From Hymenobacter cheonanensis (lineage in GTDB: Bacteria > Bacteroidota > Bacteroidia > Cytophagales > Hymenobacteraceae), in the NCBI RefSeq assembly GCF_030581075.1, contig NZ_JAUQSW010000002.1, positions 558,001 to 622,000 on the forward strand: a stretch of 64,000 nucleotides of DNA, in the 5' to 3' direction. The notes below the pieces were generated by a model. It ran no database searches, was not told the origin of the DNA, and saw only the letters and a list, made by a program, of their open reading frames with translations. A program made the translations under genes and the position numbers. Positions 1 through 8,349 of the stretch are shown one piece after another (positions within the stretch are counted from its first letter, which is position 1; each line of letters starts with the position of its first letter).

Positions 1-1
1 C

Positions 2-1891
2 CAGGAAGAGCCGTTTTATGCCCAGCTAGAGGGCCTGGCTGCCCCCGAGGGCGACGACGAAAGCCTGCCCCCCGCCAGCTGCCGCCTGGTGCTGCTGGAT
101 GTGACGGCCCGCCGCCAGGCCACCGACACGCTGGCCGCCAGCGAGGCGCGCTTCCGGGCCACCTTCGAGCAGGCCCGCGATGGCATGGTGCTGCTGGAGG
201 GCCTGCACGTGGTCGACCTCAACGCGGCGGCCCTGCACCTGCTAGGGGTGAAAAGCAAAAGCGCGGCGCTGGGCCGGCCCCTGGCGTCGTTCTGGCCCGA
301 GTTTCAGCCCGACGGCCGCCGCTCGCTGGACGTGCTGAGCCAGTGCACGCAACGGGCTCAGGTGCGGGGCTGGTGCCGCCTCGAGTGGATGCGCTACAGC
401 CCGGCCGGCGAAGAAGTGTGGGATGAGATGTCGTTCAACCCCGTCTTCATCAATGGCCAGGCGCTGCTGCACGTGGCCTGGCGCGACATCACCGCCCGCC
501 GCCTCAGCGAGCAGCAGCTCAGCGAAAGCGAAAGCCGCCTGCAAATGGCGCTGGCCGCCGCCGGCGCCGGCGTGTGGGGCTGGGAACCCGCCACCGGCCT
601 GCTCTACCAGGATGCCCGCGCCCAGGAAATACTGGGCCTGGCGCCGGGCACCGAGGCCCCCATTGTGCCCTTTAGCCGGCTGCACGAGGCGCTGCACCCC
701 GCCGATGCGGCCCGCGTAGCGCAGGCCCTGGCCCTGGCCGAGCGCGAGCACGCCCTCTTCGACCTCGAGCACCGCCTGCTGCGGCCCACCGGCGAGGTGC
801 GCCACGTGGCCGCCATGGGCCGCTTCAGCTACGATGAGCACACCGGGCAGGCCGAGCGCTTTACCGGCCTGGTGCGCGACGTGACCCCGCGCCGTACCGT
901 GGAAGAAGAGCTGGGCTATAAAAACCGCCTGCTCGGCAACCTGCTCCAAAACCTGCCCCTACTGCTAGCCCGCCTGGGCCCCGATGGCCGCTACCGCGAG
1001 CACACCGGCCGCACCGTGCGCCGCCTGGGCCTGCGCGAAAACGAGCTGGTAGGCCGCCTGGCCGCTGAGGTATGGCCCGAGAGCGCGGCCCACTTTCAGC
1101 GCCTACTGAGCGGCGAGCGCGACAGCTACGTAGCCAGCGTGGTGCGCGACGGGCAAACGGTGGCGCTGCAATGCTTCGGCTTCTTCGATGAGGAGCAGCA
1201 GGAAGTAGTCATTTTTGCCATCGACATCACCGAGTCGGAGCGCCTCAAGGAAGAAACCACCCGCCTCAAGCTGCGCCAGCAGCAGGCCCTGCTCTCGGCC
1301 ATCCTCAGCACCCAGGAAGAAGAGCGCCGCCGCATAGCCGAGGCCCTGCACAATGGCGTGGGCCAGCTGCTCTACGCTACCCGCCTGCACCTCGACGCCC
1401 TGGCTTCCTCCGAGCCGGTGCGCGCCGGCCAGCAGCTGCTCAAAGATGCCATTGAGGCCACGCGCACCATCTCGTTCGAGCTTACCCCCAGCATTCTCGA
1501 AGATTTTGGCCTGCAGGTGGCGCTGCAAGAGCTGGTGAGCCGCATTCCGGCCAGCCTGGCCGTCGACCTCAACCTGCACGGCCTGGCCGAGCCGCTGCCG
1601 GCGCTGCTCACCACGGCAGTGTACCGCATTGTGCAAGAGCTGCTTAACAACGTAATGAAGCACGCCCAGGCCCACGAGGTATTCGTGCAGGTATCGCGCG
1701 AGGACGACCAGCTGCACATCAGCGTGGAAGACGACGGCGTGGGCTTCGAGGCCGATACGCCCGGCCGCAGCGGCATTGGGCTGGCCGGTATTCGCACCCG
1801 GGTGGGGCTGCTGGGCGGCACGTTCACCATCAACTCGCGGCCCGGCCGGGGCACGGGCTTCTTTTTGCAGCTGCCCATCCTGCCCGGCTAG
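2..1891 (+). CDS. PAS-domain sensor histidine kinase, NarX/HisKA_3 type (5' end outside window)
   Basis: The frame is open from base 2 with no stop, so the gene begins upstream; the GTG at 89 is internal, because the residues before it form the end of another PAS domain (LLDVTARR). Three further PAS/PAC units follow, at about nt 140-500, 525-895 and 920-1240, each ending in a D-[IV]-T motif. The dimerisation/phosphoacceptor helix at about nt 1313-1410 has the motif EALHNGVGQLL, a HisKA_3-type H-box with the histidine present. An HATPase_c domain closes the protein (N-box ELLNNVMKHA, G-boxes DDGVGF and GIGLAGIRTRVGLLGG). No membrane segment is visible in the part present, so it is probably a cytoplasmic or distally anchored sensor. 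The partner is normally a NarL/LuxR-type regulator; the one at 29291-29935 is a candidate but is not adjacent. Confidence 0.9.
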   Translation, partial: QEEPFYAQLEGLAAPEGDDESLPPASCRLVLLDVTARRQATDTLAASEARFRATFEQARDGMVLLEGLHVVDLNAAALHLLGVKSKSAALGRPLASFWPEFQPDGRRSLDVLSQCTQRAQVRGWCRLEWMRYSPAGEEVWDEMSFNPVFINGQALLHVAWRDITARRLSEQQLSESESRLQMALAAAGAGVWGWEPATGLLYQDARAQEILGLAPGTEAPIVPFSRLHEALHPADAARVAQALALAEREHALFDLEHRLLRPTGEVRHVAAMGRFSYDEHTGQAERFTGLVRDVTPRRTVEEELGYKNRLLGNLLQNLPLLLARLGPDGRYREHTGRTVRRLGLRENELVGRLAAEVWPESAAHFQRLLSGERDSYVASVVRDGQTVALQCFGFFDEEQQEVVIFAIDITESERLKEETTRLKLRQQQALLSAILSTQEEERRRIAEALHNGVGQLLYATRLHLDALASSEPVRAGQQLLKDAIEATRTISFELTPSILEDFGLQVALQELVSRIPASLAVDLNLHGLAEPLPALLTTAVYRIVQELLNNVMKHAQAHEVFVQVSREDDQLHISVEDDGVGFEADTPGRSGIGLAGIRTRVGLLGGTFTINSRPGRGTGFFLQLPILPG

Positions 1892-1959
1892 CCCGGGCTG
1901 GCGGGCAAACTACGTAGCAGATAATCAGCGTTTTTTACGCAGAGAAATACGCGTTTCCG

Positions 1960-1992
1960 TTGCTTTTTTGTAGAAGCTTTCCCGTAGCTTTG
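1960..1992 (+). promoter_or_regulatory. Bacteroidota-type promoter of the STAS-like gene
   Basis: TTG at 1960-1962 and TAGCTTTG at 1985-1992 are separated by 22 nt. The second element is an exact match to the TAnnTTTG -7 box. The start codon at 2035 lies 42 nt further on. The paralogue at 28113-28538 has the same TTG-N22-TAnnTTTG layout. Confidence 0.6.
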
Positions 1993-2034
1993 TCTAACAA
2001 AATCGCGCTTAAAACCTATTTCTTTTCCTAGGCT

Positions 2035-2445
2035 ATGGGAATCGCTACGCCGTTTACCGTGCGCATGAGCAACCAGCACAACAAAGCGGGCCTCAGCCTG
2101 CGCGGCTATTGCAGCAGCGCCGCCACGGCGCAGCAGCTGGAAGAGGCCGTTACGGAGCTGGTAGCCACGGGCTTGCCTTTTATCTGGGTCGATTGCCGGT
2201 ACCTGGCTTTCCTGAGCTGGCAGGCGCAGCGCGTCATCTTCAACGCCCACCAGCAGGCCCGGCTAGCCGGCTGCACCCTGTACTGGTGCGGCTTCTCGCC
2301 GGCCGTGCTCGCCCAGCTGGCCGAAACGGGCCTGCACCTGCTGCTACACGTGCTGCCGGCCAGTAGCTACCAGGGCCCCGCCGCCCTGCTGCAGGAAGTG
2401 TCGCCTAGTCCCCGGCCCCCGCGCCCCTGGCTGGGCAATAACTAG
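2035..2445 (+). CDS. STAS-like small protein (anti-sigma-antagonist fold), paralogue 1
   Basis: A 136-residue soluble protein with the alternating strand/helix pattern of STAS domains: a beta strand (GLSLRGYC), a helix, the core strand LPFIWVDCRYLAFLS, a helix with an alternating polar face, the strand TLYWCGFS, then a helix and the hydrophobic strand LHLLLHVL. The position that carries the phospho-Ser in SpoIIAA-like proteins is approximated by LSWQAQ, so regulation by phosphorylation is uncertain. Residues 25-115 align with the protein encoded at 28113-28538 (shared LSLRG, W-[IV]-D, LS.Q.Q, WCG, and AVL.QL). No kinase or phosphatase partner lies next to it, although a histidine kinase gene ends 143 nt upstream. 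Family assignment is by fold pattern only. Confidence 0.55.
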   Translation: MGIATPFTVRMSNQHNKAGLSLRGYCSSAATAQQLEEAVTELVATGLPFIWVDCRYLAFLSWQAQRVIFNAHQQARLAGCTLYWCGFSPAVLAQLAETGLHLLLHVLPASSYQGPAALLQEVSPSPRPPRPWLGNN

Positions 2446-2449
2446 GGGC

Positions 2450-3070
2450 CTAGAGGCGGCGCAGGCCGGCCAGGGCGTTGGCATCGTTGGGCCTGATGAG
2501 CAGCACCTTGTTGTAGAGGGCGCGGGCCTCGGCCTTCTTACCCAGGTTGAGGTAGGTCCAGGCCAGCGAAATATTGGTGTCGTAGTCGAACGGGTACAAG
2601 CTCACCACCCGCTCGAAGTAACGCGCCGCCTTATCAAACTGCTTGCGGTTGAGGTAGATAACGCCCGCCCAGTAGTTGGCCTGGGTGTTCTGCGGGTCTA
2701 CCTGCAAGATGGCCGTGTACAAGCCCAGCATCTTTTCTACCTGCCCCAGGGCGTTGAGCGGCTTGATGAGCCCCAGCTTGGGCTCGATGGCGTAGGGCCG
2801 CTGGTCCACGGCCTTCTGGTAGTAAGTGGTTGATACCGTGTAGTTTTTGGCCAGAAAGTAAAGCCAGCCCAGGCGCAGGTTCTGCTCGTACATGCCCGCG
2901 TAGGCGGGCCGCAGGGCCGCGATGGCCTCGGCATAGTCGGCCTTGGCCTCGGCGGCGTAGCTGGCGGCAAAGGCGGCGGGCAGGTCGGGGGCCTGCGCCC
3001 GGGCGCGGGCCGGGGCCAGCAGCGCCAGGGCAAGGGCGGCAGTGGCGAGGGCGGGCTTTACCAGGTCCAT
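2450..3070 (-). CDS. Exported TPR-repeat protein
   Basis: 206 residues with a cleavable signal peptide (hydrophobic ALATAALALALLAPARARAQA). The rest is tetratricopeptide repeats: motifs such as A..YAEAIAALRPAY, LRLGWLYFLAKNY, NYWAGVIYLNRKQFDKAARYFE and SLAWTYLNLGKKAEARALY recur about every 34 residues, giving four to five repeats of a protein-binding solenoid. Its start overlaps the end of the barrel gene at 3058-4362 by 13 nt, so the two are almost certainly co-translated, and the solenoid probably acts in the periplasm with that barrel. It is the last gene of the minus-strand locus that starts with the PqqD-like gene at 9670. Confidence 0.8.
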   Translation of the reverse strand: MDLVKPALATAALALALLAPARARAQAPDLPAAFAASYAAEAKADYAEAIAALRPAYAGMYEQNLRLGWLYFLAKNYTVSTTYYQKAVDQRPYAIEPKLGLIKPLNALGQVEKMLGLYTAILQVDPQNTQANYWAGVIYLNRKQFDKAARYFERVVSLYPFDYDTNISLAWTYLNLGKKAEARALYNKVLLIRPNDANALAGLRRL

Positions 3071-4362
3071 GCGAGGCGGGCGGTGAGGGAGTAGAGCGTG
3101 TAGGTAGTGGGGTAATAATCAGCCAGCAAGCGCCGTTCGGCAATGCCGCTGAGGCGCAGGCTAAGCCGCTGGGGCCCCAAGATAAGGAGGCTGGCCCCGG
3201 CGCGCCGCCCCAGCGTGTCGAAGAGGTTGTACACGTAGGTGCCGTCGGCCTCGGCCAGCACGGGCACCCGGCCGGCGCTGCCCCAGGCCTCGGCCCACAG
3301 CCAGGGCCGCAGCCGCCCGCCCGCGCCCGCCAAAAAATTGGGGTAGGCCCGCCCCGCCGAGCCCACCACGCTGCCCCGCCCAAAGCCATAGAAGCCCGGC
3401 CGCCCGCCCGGAAATACCGTCAGGCGCACATCGGCCTGCACCCGGGCGGTATCGGTGAGGGTGCCCGCGTACAGGCCCGCCTGCACCACTAGCGCGGGCC
3501 GGGCGTAGGCCAGCGCCAGGTAGCCCAGGTGGTTGACGCTCTGGCTGATGTAGTGGTAGCCGGCCTTCACTTGCCAGCGCGGGGCTAGCTGCGCCAGCAG
3601 CAGCGCCTGGTACTGGCTCTGGCTGATATCGCGCGCATCGGCCTGGCCAGGGTAGCCGTGGCGGGCCAGCTCAATATCCTGGTGGTAGTAGCTCACGCTC
3701 TGGCTTAGGCTCAGGCGGGGGCTGAGGCGGCTGCTCACCCCTAGCCGCCCAAAGCCCGCCGCCCCGCGCCGCCGCTCATCAGTCTGGATGGTGCTGCCCT
3801 CCAGCTCGATGTACGTAATGGCCCGGTGCGGCGCCAGCCGCAGGGCGCGCCGCACCGAGTCGGGCAGGCCGGCAGCCAGCAGCGCGGCCGGCCCCACCTG
3901 GCCAAAGGCCAGGTAGCTGGCTACCAGCCCTGCCCGGGCCGCACTATCGAGCGGGTTGGCGCGCAGCGCCACGCCGTAGTGGCGCTGCGCGGCGGCCGGG
4001 CGGCCGCTGGCCAGCGCGCCCGCCCCCAGCCGGCGGCGCAGGGCTGGGTAGTCGGTGCCCAGCGCCAGGGCCTGCCGGCCCACCGAGTCGAGGGCGGCCC
4101 AGCGGCCCTGGGCGGCTAGGGCCTGGGTAAGGCTGTCGGCGTAGGCAAAGTCGAGCAGGCGCTGGGCGTGGGCGACCGGGCCAGCCAGGAAAATAAAAAG
4201 GAGCAGCAGGCCCAGGCGCGGCGCCCCACCCCCGGCCCCTCCCCTTCGGGAGAGGGGAGCCGACCGCAAGCTAAAGGCCGTAGTCATCAGGCTCCCCTCC
4301 CCCGGAGGGGAGGGGCCGGGGGTGGGGCGCCACGCTAGGGCTAAGCCAGGCTGTTGTTTCAT
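3058..4362 (-). CDS. TPR plus outer-membrane beta-barrel protein with a repeat inside its signal peptide
   Basis: 434 residues. After the hydrophobic signal core (LGLLLLFIFLAGPVAHAQ, ending near residue 67) come helical TPR-like repeats (about 70-170: QALAAQGRWAALDSVGRQAL, RLGAGALASGRPAAAQRHY), then about 260 residues of alternating aromatic/hydrophobic strands (SQSVSYYHQDI, WQVKAGYHYISQ, ARLAWTW at the C-terminus), as in YaiO-type barrels. The ATG at 4362 overlaps the stop of the upstream fusion gene as ATGA, which fixes this start. Residues about 12-48 are translated from the palindromic R3 repeat at 4220-4331; without it, MKQQPGLALAW joins almost directly to the hydrophobic core. Overall role unknown; probably an outer-membrane partner of the M23/transporter fusion encoded upstream. 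Confidence 0.7.
   Translation of the reverse strand: MKQQPGLALAWRPTPGPSPPGEGSLMTTAFSLRSAPLSRRGGAGGGAPRLGLLLLFIFLAGPVAHAQRLLDFAYADSLTQALAAQGRWAALDSVGRQALALGTDYPALRRRLGAGALASGRPAAAQRHYGVALRANPLDSAARAGLVASYLAFGQVGPAALLAAGLPDSVRRALRLAPHRAITYIELEGSTIQTDERRRGAAGFGRLGVSSRLSPRLSLSQSVSYYHQDIELARHGYPGQADARDISQSQYQALLLAQLAPRWQVKAGYHYISQSVNHLGYLALAYARPALVVQAGLYAGTLTDTARVQADVRLTVFPGGRPGFYGFGRGSVVGSAGRAYPNFLAGAGGRLRPWLWAEAWGSAGRVPVLAEADGTYVYNLFDTLGRRAGASLLILGPQRLSLRLSGIAERRLLADYYPTTYTLYSLTARLAWTW
4220..4331. repeat. R3 palindromic repeat, copy a (inside a CDS)
   Basis: An inverted repeat with arms of about 42 bp: GGCGCCCCACCCCCGGCCCC at the left end and its complement at the right end, each followed inward by a smaller CCCCTCTCCC-type hairpin. 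It is related to 11802-11978 and 46473-46575. It sits within the 5' coding part of the gene at 3058-4362. Confidence 0.85.
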
Positions 4363-6596
4363 ACCGCGACCTTAATAGTAAAGCTCACGGCTAGCCCCGC
4401 TCGCTGCCCGCTGAGGCCCGCCAGCTGCCCGTCCTGGATAACCAATTCGGCTTGCTGCACCAGGTGCTCACGTCCAAAATACGCCACCACTGCCTGGCTG
4501 TGCAGCCGCAGGTGGCGGGCCGTGGGGCCGGGGTCGCCATCGGCCCAACTCAGCGAAAAGCCGGGCTGCACAAACCGGAAGAAGGGGGCTAGGGCATCCT
4601 GCAGCCAGCTCAGGCCCCAGCGGCGGCCCACGCTCAGGGGCAGGGCCACGGCCTCGGGCTGCGGCAGGTGCAGCAGCGGCACCCGGTAGGCCGCCAAATA
4701 CAGCCAGTAGAGCGCCGCCTGCCGCGGCCCGTAGTAGGCCGTGAATTGCAGCACCGCCCCATCCTGCTCGAAATACGCCACTGCGCCCGTGGCCTGGCAG
4801 CGCAGGTAGCGGGCATTATAGGCATCGGTGAAAACCTCCCAGCGCTGGCCGGCCGTCCCGGGCGGTGCCTCGGCGGGGCGCACCTCCAGCACCTGGCCGG
4901 GCGGCAGGTGCAGCGCCCGCGCCAGCTGGGGCTGCACCACGGGCGAGCGCACCACCTCGCCAGCGCGGGGCACGGCGTGGGTTTTCAGCAAATGAGGAAG
5001 CGAAAACGCGGAATTGGGGAAAGCCGCTTTGACCGGAAAGCGCCGGCTGGCCGGCTTCTGCACCAGAAAATCGGCCAGCGGGTAGGCCAGCGTGGGCGAG
5101 CCGATGGCCGGCGCCGCCTGCACCTGGAAGTGCAAATGCGGCTCGGGCGAGCGCCCCGAGCTGCCGCAGGCGGCCAGCACTTCGCCGCGCCGCACGGCCT
5201 GCCCCGGGCGCACCCGCACCGAGTGCGCCCGCAGGTGTGAAAGCTGGGTATAGAGCCCCGCCCGGTGGCGCAGCACCACGGTATTGCCCCAGTTCTGGCG
5301 GGTATCGACCTGGCCGATGGGGTTGTCGGGCAGGTGCTCGATTACCTCCTCCACCACGCCGTCGGCGGGGGCCAGCACGGGCTTGTTGTAGCAGTAGTAG
5401 TCGCTCAGCAGCAGGCCCTCGTTTTGGTAGGTCTGGCCCTCGGGGTCGGCCACCACAAAGTCGAGGGCCTGGCCCCAGGGGCCCTGGTGAGTGGGGCCGC
5501 CGTCGGCGTAGCCTTGGGTGCAGCGCCACTCGCCCAGGAAGGGCAGGGCCAGCGGCACGTAGGTGGGGTCGGCGGGCCGGCGGTCTTGGCCGGCCAGGTG
5601 GGCGTAGAGGTTGGCCTCGGGCGAGTAGCGCTGCACCGGCGTGATTACCAGGTATTTACCGAGATTTTCGCGCAGCAGCCACACGTACAAAAACAGCAGC
5701 GCGGTGAGGCAATAAGGCAGCGACAGCACCGGCAGCGCCGCCCCCACCCCACCCGCCGGCCGCAGCCAGCTCGTGAGGCCGGCCAGCCCCACGGCCGTCA
5801 CCGGCAAGCTCAGCGCAGCCCAGCCGTAGCTGCCGGCCGAGGGCAGCGCAAACACTGCCCCCACCGCCACGGCCGCCATTATGTAGTTGGCTCCCAGGTC
5901 ATACGCATCGGGCGTGCCCAGCAGGTGCGCCAGCCCCCACGCGCCCCCAAAGGCCAGCAGCGACAACGAAAACGCAATGCGCGAGTGCCACAGCAGCCCC
6001 GCCGCCACCAGCAGCCCCGCCCAGGCACTGTCTTGCAGCAGCACGGCGCTCAGGGCGCGCAGGTAGGTGGCTAGCGGGGGCGGCCAGCTCAGCTCGTGCA
6101 GCCAGCTGGCCCCATCCACTAAGCGCGGGCCGCCCGCGGCGTACAGCGTATTGAGCCACAGCGTACTGGGCTCGGCGGGCAGCAGCGGTAGCTGCCGGCC
6201 GGCGGCCAGCAAGAGCCACATCGTGAGCACAAAGGGCAATGACAAAAACGGCAGCCCGCGCCCGCCCAGCCAGCCGCCCAGCGCCACGCTCAGCAGCAGG
6301 GCCAGCCCCGCGCCCACTACCACCAGGCCCGCCAGCGCCGGCGCCGGCGCAAAGTAGAGCGGCAGCGCCAGCCCCACCAGCAGGGCATTGAAGCTGTAGG
6401 CACCCAGGTCGGTGTAGTCGCGCCGGAAGCCGCCCAGCCGCGCCCCGGCCACCGCCAGGCTCGCCGCCGCCAGCCCCGCCGCCGCGGCCCAGGGGCTGGC
6501 CAGCGTGGCTAGCCCCAGCAGCACCGCCAACCCCCGGTGCTGGGAGAAAAACAGCATGCTGTAGCTATGAAGAACGGCGCGGAGGTAGGATGACAT
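4359..6596 (-). CDS. Urea-transporter-like membrane domain fused to an M23 peptidase domain
   Basis: 745 residues from the ATG at 6596; the frame stays open further upstream, but MSSYLRAVLHSYSMLFFSQHRG is the family-like start. The N-terminal ~310 residues are a multi-pass membrane domain with urea-transporter (UT) hallmarks, including LGAYSFNALLVGLALPLYF. The middle (about residues 390-560) is a LytM/M23 domain: HQGPWGQALDF supplies the H...D zinc ligands, HLHFQV the HxH motif, with GNTVVLRHRAGLYTQLSHL and the G-x-[ST]-G-x-S turn (CGSSGRSPEPH). About 180 beta-rich C-terminal residues are unassigned. M23 enzymes cut peptidoglycan cross-links or act as scaffolds; the membrane half may conduct urea or a similar small solute. 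Its stop overlaps the next start as ATGA. Confidence 0.8.
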   Translation of the reverse strand: MSSYLRAVLHSYSMLFFSQHRGLAVLLGLATLASPWAAAAGLAAASLAVAGARLGGFRRDYTDLGAYSFNALLVGLALPLYFAPAPALAGLVVVGAGLALLLSVALGGWLGGRGLPFLSLPFVLTMWLLLAAGRQLPLLPAEPSTLWLNTLYAAGGPRLVDGASWLHELSWPPPLATYLRALSAVLLQDSAWAGLLVAAGLLWHSRIAFSLSLLAFGGAWGLAHLLGTPDAYDLGANYIMAAVAVGAVFALPSAGSYGWAALSLPVTAVGLAGLTSWLRPAGGVGAALPVLSLPYCLTALLFLYVWLLRENLGKYLVITPVQRYSPEANLYAHLAGQDRRPADPTYVPLALPFLGEWRCTQGYADGGPTHQGPWGQALDFVVADPEGQTYQNEGLLLSDYYCYNKPVLAPADGVVEEVIEHLPDNPIGQVDTRQNWGNTVVLRHRAGLYTQLSHLRAHSVRVRPGQAVRRGEVLAACGSSGRSPEPHLHFQVQAAPAIGSPTLAYPLADFLVQKPASRRFPVKAAFPNSAFSLPHLLKTHAVPRAGEVVRSPVVQPQLARALHLPPGQVLEVRPAEAPPGTAGQRWEVFTDAYNARYLRCQATGAVAYFEQDGAVLQFTAYYGPRQAALYWLYLAAYRVPLLHLPQPEAVALPLSVGRRWGLSWLQDALAPFFRFVQPGFSLSWADGDPGPTARHLRLHSQAVVAYFGREHLVQQAELVIQDGQLAGLSGQRAGLAVSFTIKVAV

Positions 6597-6695
6597 TTGC
6601 TTGATAATAAATAATTTATAATTAATTGGAATATTGTTTAAGGAGTTTGTAGTGGCTGATAGATGCCGGCTAAATAGTTTATGAATTTCTATTGG

Positions 6696-6807
6696 CTGTC
6701 CTTGCGAGCACAACGAAGTGGAGCGCGGCAATCTTTCCTAATCGCTAGGAGTACTAATCCAACTAAAAAAGGAAAGATTGCTTCGTCGTTCCTCCTCGCA
6801 ATGACAG
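6696..6807. repeat. R1 palindromic repeat, copy a
   Basis: Inverted repeat with ends CTGTCCTTGCGAG and CTCGCAATGACAG and an inner paired stretch reading CAATCTTTCC / GGAAAGATTG around a loop of about 30 nt. The left arm carries several mismatches. It lies between the decarboxylase gene and the transporter/peptidase gene. The rest of 6597-6822 is AT-rich with no ORF. Confidence 0.85.
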
Positions 6808-6822
6808 ACGTTTATATGTTAG

Positions 6823-8190
6823 TTATTGCGCGCTGCTGACTGCTAAATGCGCCGGCACGCGCTCGTTTTGCTGTAAGTACTCCAGTGTTTCGGCCTCGCG
6901 GATAACGTGCGGCTGGCCCTGGGTGTCGAGCAGCAACACGTTGGGCCGCAGCGTGATGAACTGTTGCCACTGGCTCATGTTATAGGCTCCCACGCGGTGT
7001 ACTACCAGCTGGTCGCCGGCCGCGAGCGGGGGCAGCGCCACGCTTTCGCGCAGCACGTCGATGTTCATGCACAGCGGGCCGTAGAGCACGGTGGGCTCGG
7101 GCGGGGCCGGGCTAGCCCGCACCGGGCTGATATGGTGGTCGTACCAGTAGGACGTGAACAGCAGATTCACCCCAAAATCGACTACCGTGGCGCGGCGGCC
7201 GTCGGCCAGGCGCTTGGTAGCCAGCACGGTGCCTAGCAGGTAGCCGGCCTCATCCACGAGGGCGCGGCCGGCCTCCAGCACCAGCAGCGGCAGGGCGTCG
7301 GGCCGGAAGCCCGCGCCGAGCAGCGCCTCGGCCACGGCGGCGGCGTAGTCGTCGAGGGGCGGCACGGCGTCGGGGCCGGGCAGGTAGCTGCCCTTCAAGG
7401 TGTTCTGCGACGGGAAGCCGCCGCCCAAATCGAGGTAGCCGATGGGCGGCAGGCGCAGCTCGTGCTGGGCGCGCAGGGCTAGCGCGGCCAGCTTGGTGGC
7501 CGCCGCGCCGTAAGCGGCGGGCTGCAAAATGTAGGTGCCCAGGTGGCAGTGCAGGCCCACTAGCTCCAGCCGGTCGCTAGCCTCGGCCAGCTGCTGCAGG
7601 GCCTGCCAGGCCTGGCCGTTTTCGAGGTTGAAGCCAAAGCGGTCCCACTGCGGGAAGATGCCCGCGTCGAGGTTCACGCGCAGGGCCACGCGGGGGCGGT
7701 GCGGGCGGCCGGCGGCCACGGCCAGCAGGCGGTGCAGCTCGTCAAAGTTGTCGAGGTGAATGAGGGCGTCGACCTCGGCGGCGCGGGCCAGGTCGGCGGT
7801 GGTTTTGCCGGGGCCGTTGAAGATAATCTGCGGGCCAGGCACACCGTTTTGGAGCGCTTTTTCCAGCTCCATTCCGCTCACCACCTCGGCCCAGGCGCCC
7901 TCCTGGTGAAAGACGCGGCACACGGCGTTGAGGTAGTTCGTTTTGTACGACCACGCCAGCTGCACCCGCGGGTAGCGCGTGCCAAAGGCCCGCACGGCGG
8001 CCTGGTAGCTGCGGCGCAACTGCCTTTCGCTCAGCACAAACAGCGGCGAGCCGAACCGCGCCAGCAGCTCGGGCACGGGCGCGCCCTCCAGCTCGGCTAC
8101 CGGGCGCGGCCCGGCCTGGGGGCCAAACTTCGAGAGCGGCGCGGCCGTGAGGCGGCGCAGCGTGGGCGGGGCGTAGGGGAGCTTAGGCAT
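6823..8190 (-). CDS. PLP-dependent decarboxylase, fold-type III (LysA/DapDC-like)
   Basis: 455 residues, the usual length for diaminopimelate/ornithine-type decarboxylases (alanine racemase-like TIM barrel plus C-terminal beta domain). The PLP lysine is in WSYKTNYL (family YAvKAN), the cofactor-stacking histidine in LVGLHCHLGT, the glycine loop in LDLGGGFPSQ, the phosphate region in LEAGRALVDEAG (family EPGR), the cross-subunit cysteine segment in YGPLCMNIDVL (family CESxD), and the C-terminal tyrosine in VGAYNMSQW. The changes EPGR to EAGR and CESGD to CMNID suggest a substrate other than meso-diaminopimelate. The genomic partners (PqqD-like, ATP-grasp) point to specialised rather than lysine metabolism. 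R1 repeats flank the gene on both sides. Confidence 0.85.
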   Translation of the reverse strand: MPKLPYAPPTLRRLTAAPLSKFGPQAGPRPVAELEGAPVPELLARFGSPLFVLSERQLRRSYQAAVRAFGTRYPRVQLAWSYKTNYLNAVCRVFHQEGAWAEVVSGMELEKALQNGVPGPQIIFNGPGKTTADLARAAEVDALIHLDNFDELHRLLAVAAGRPHRPRVALRVNLDAGIFPQWDRFGFNLENGQAWQALQQLAEASDRLELVGLHCHLGTYILQPAAYGAAATKLAALALRAQHELRLPPIGYLDLGGGFPSQNTLKGSYLPGPDAVPPLDDYAAAVAEALLGAGFRPDALPLLVLEAGRALVDEAGYLLGTVLATKRLADGRRATVVDFGVNLLFTSYWYDHHISPVRASPAPPEPTVLYGPLCMNIDVLRESVALPPLAAGDQLVVHRVGAYNMSQWQQFITLRPNVLLLDTQGQPHVIREAETLEYLQQNERVPAHLAVSSAQ

Positions 8191-8235
8191 TAGGTAGTTA
8201 ATAAACAGCAGTCAATCAGCAATAAATAAGTTGTC

Positions 8236-8322
8236 TGTCATTGCGAGGAGGTACGACGAAGCAATCGCAATCGAGCGGCTCATCTTGGTGGGATTGCTTC
8301 GTCGTGCCTCCTCGCAATGACA
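8236..8322. repeat. R1 palindromic repeat, copy b
   Basis: Nearly perfect inverted repeat: the left arm begins TGTCATTGCGAGGAGG and continues through GACGAAGCAATC; the right arm is its complement and ends CCTCGCAATGACA. The loop is about 24 nt. It fills most of the 159-nt gap between the ATP-grasp and decarboxylase genes. Confidence 0.9.
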
Positions 8323-8349
8323 ATTTTATAAGTAGTAATCAGTAAGTGT

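Noticed and set aside
2..88. GTG at 89 as the start of the histidine kinase
   Set aside because: The frame is open to the window edge and the residues before it continue a PAS domain.
4220..4331. GC-rich repeated block as a possible CRISPR-like or tandem array
   Set aside because: Arms are inverted, not direct, with no spacers; the related copies at 11802 and 46473 are likewise palindromes.
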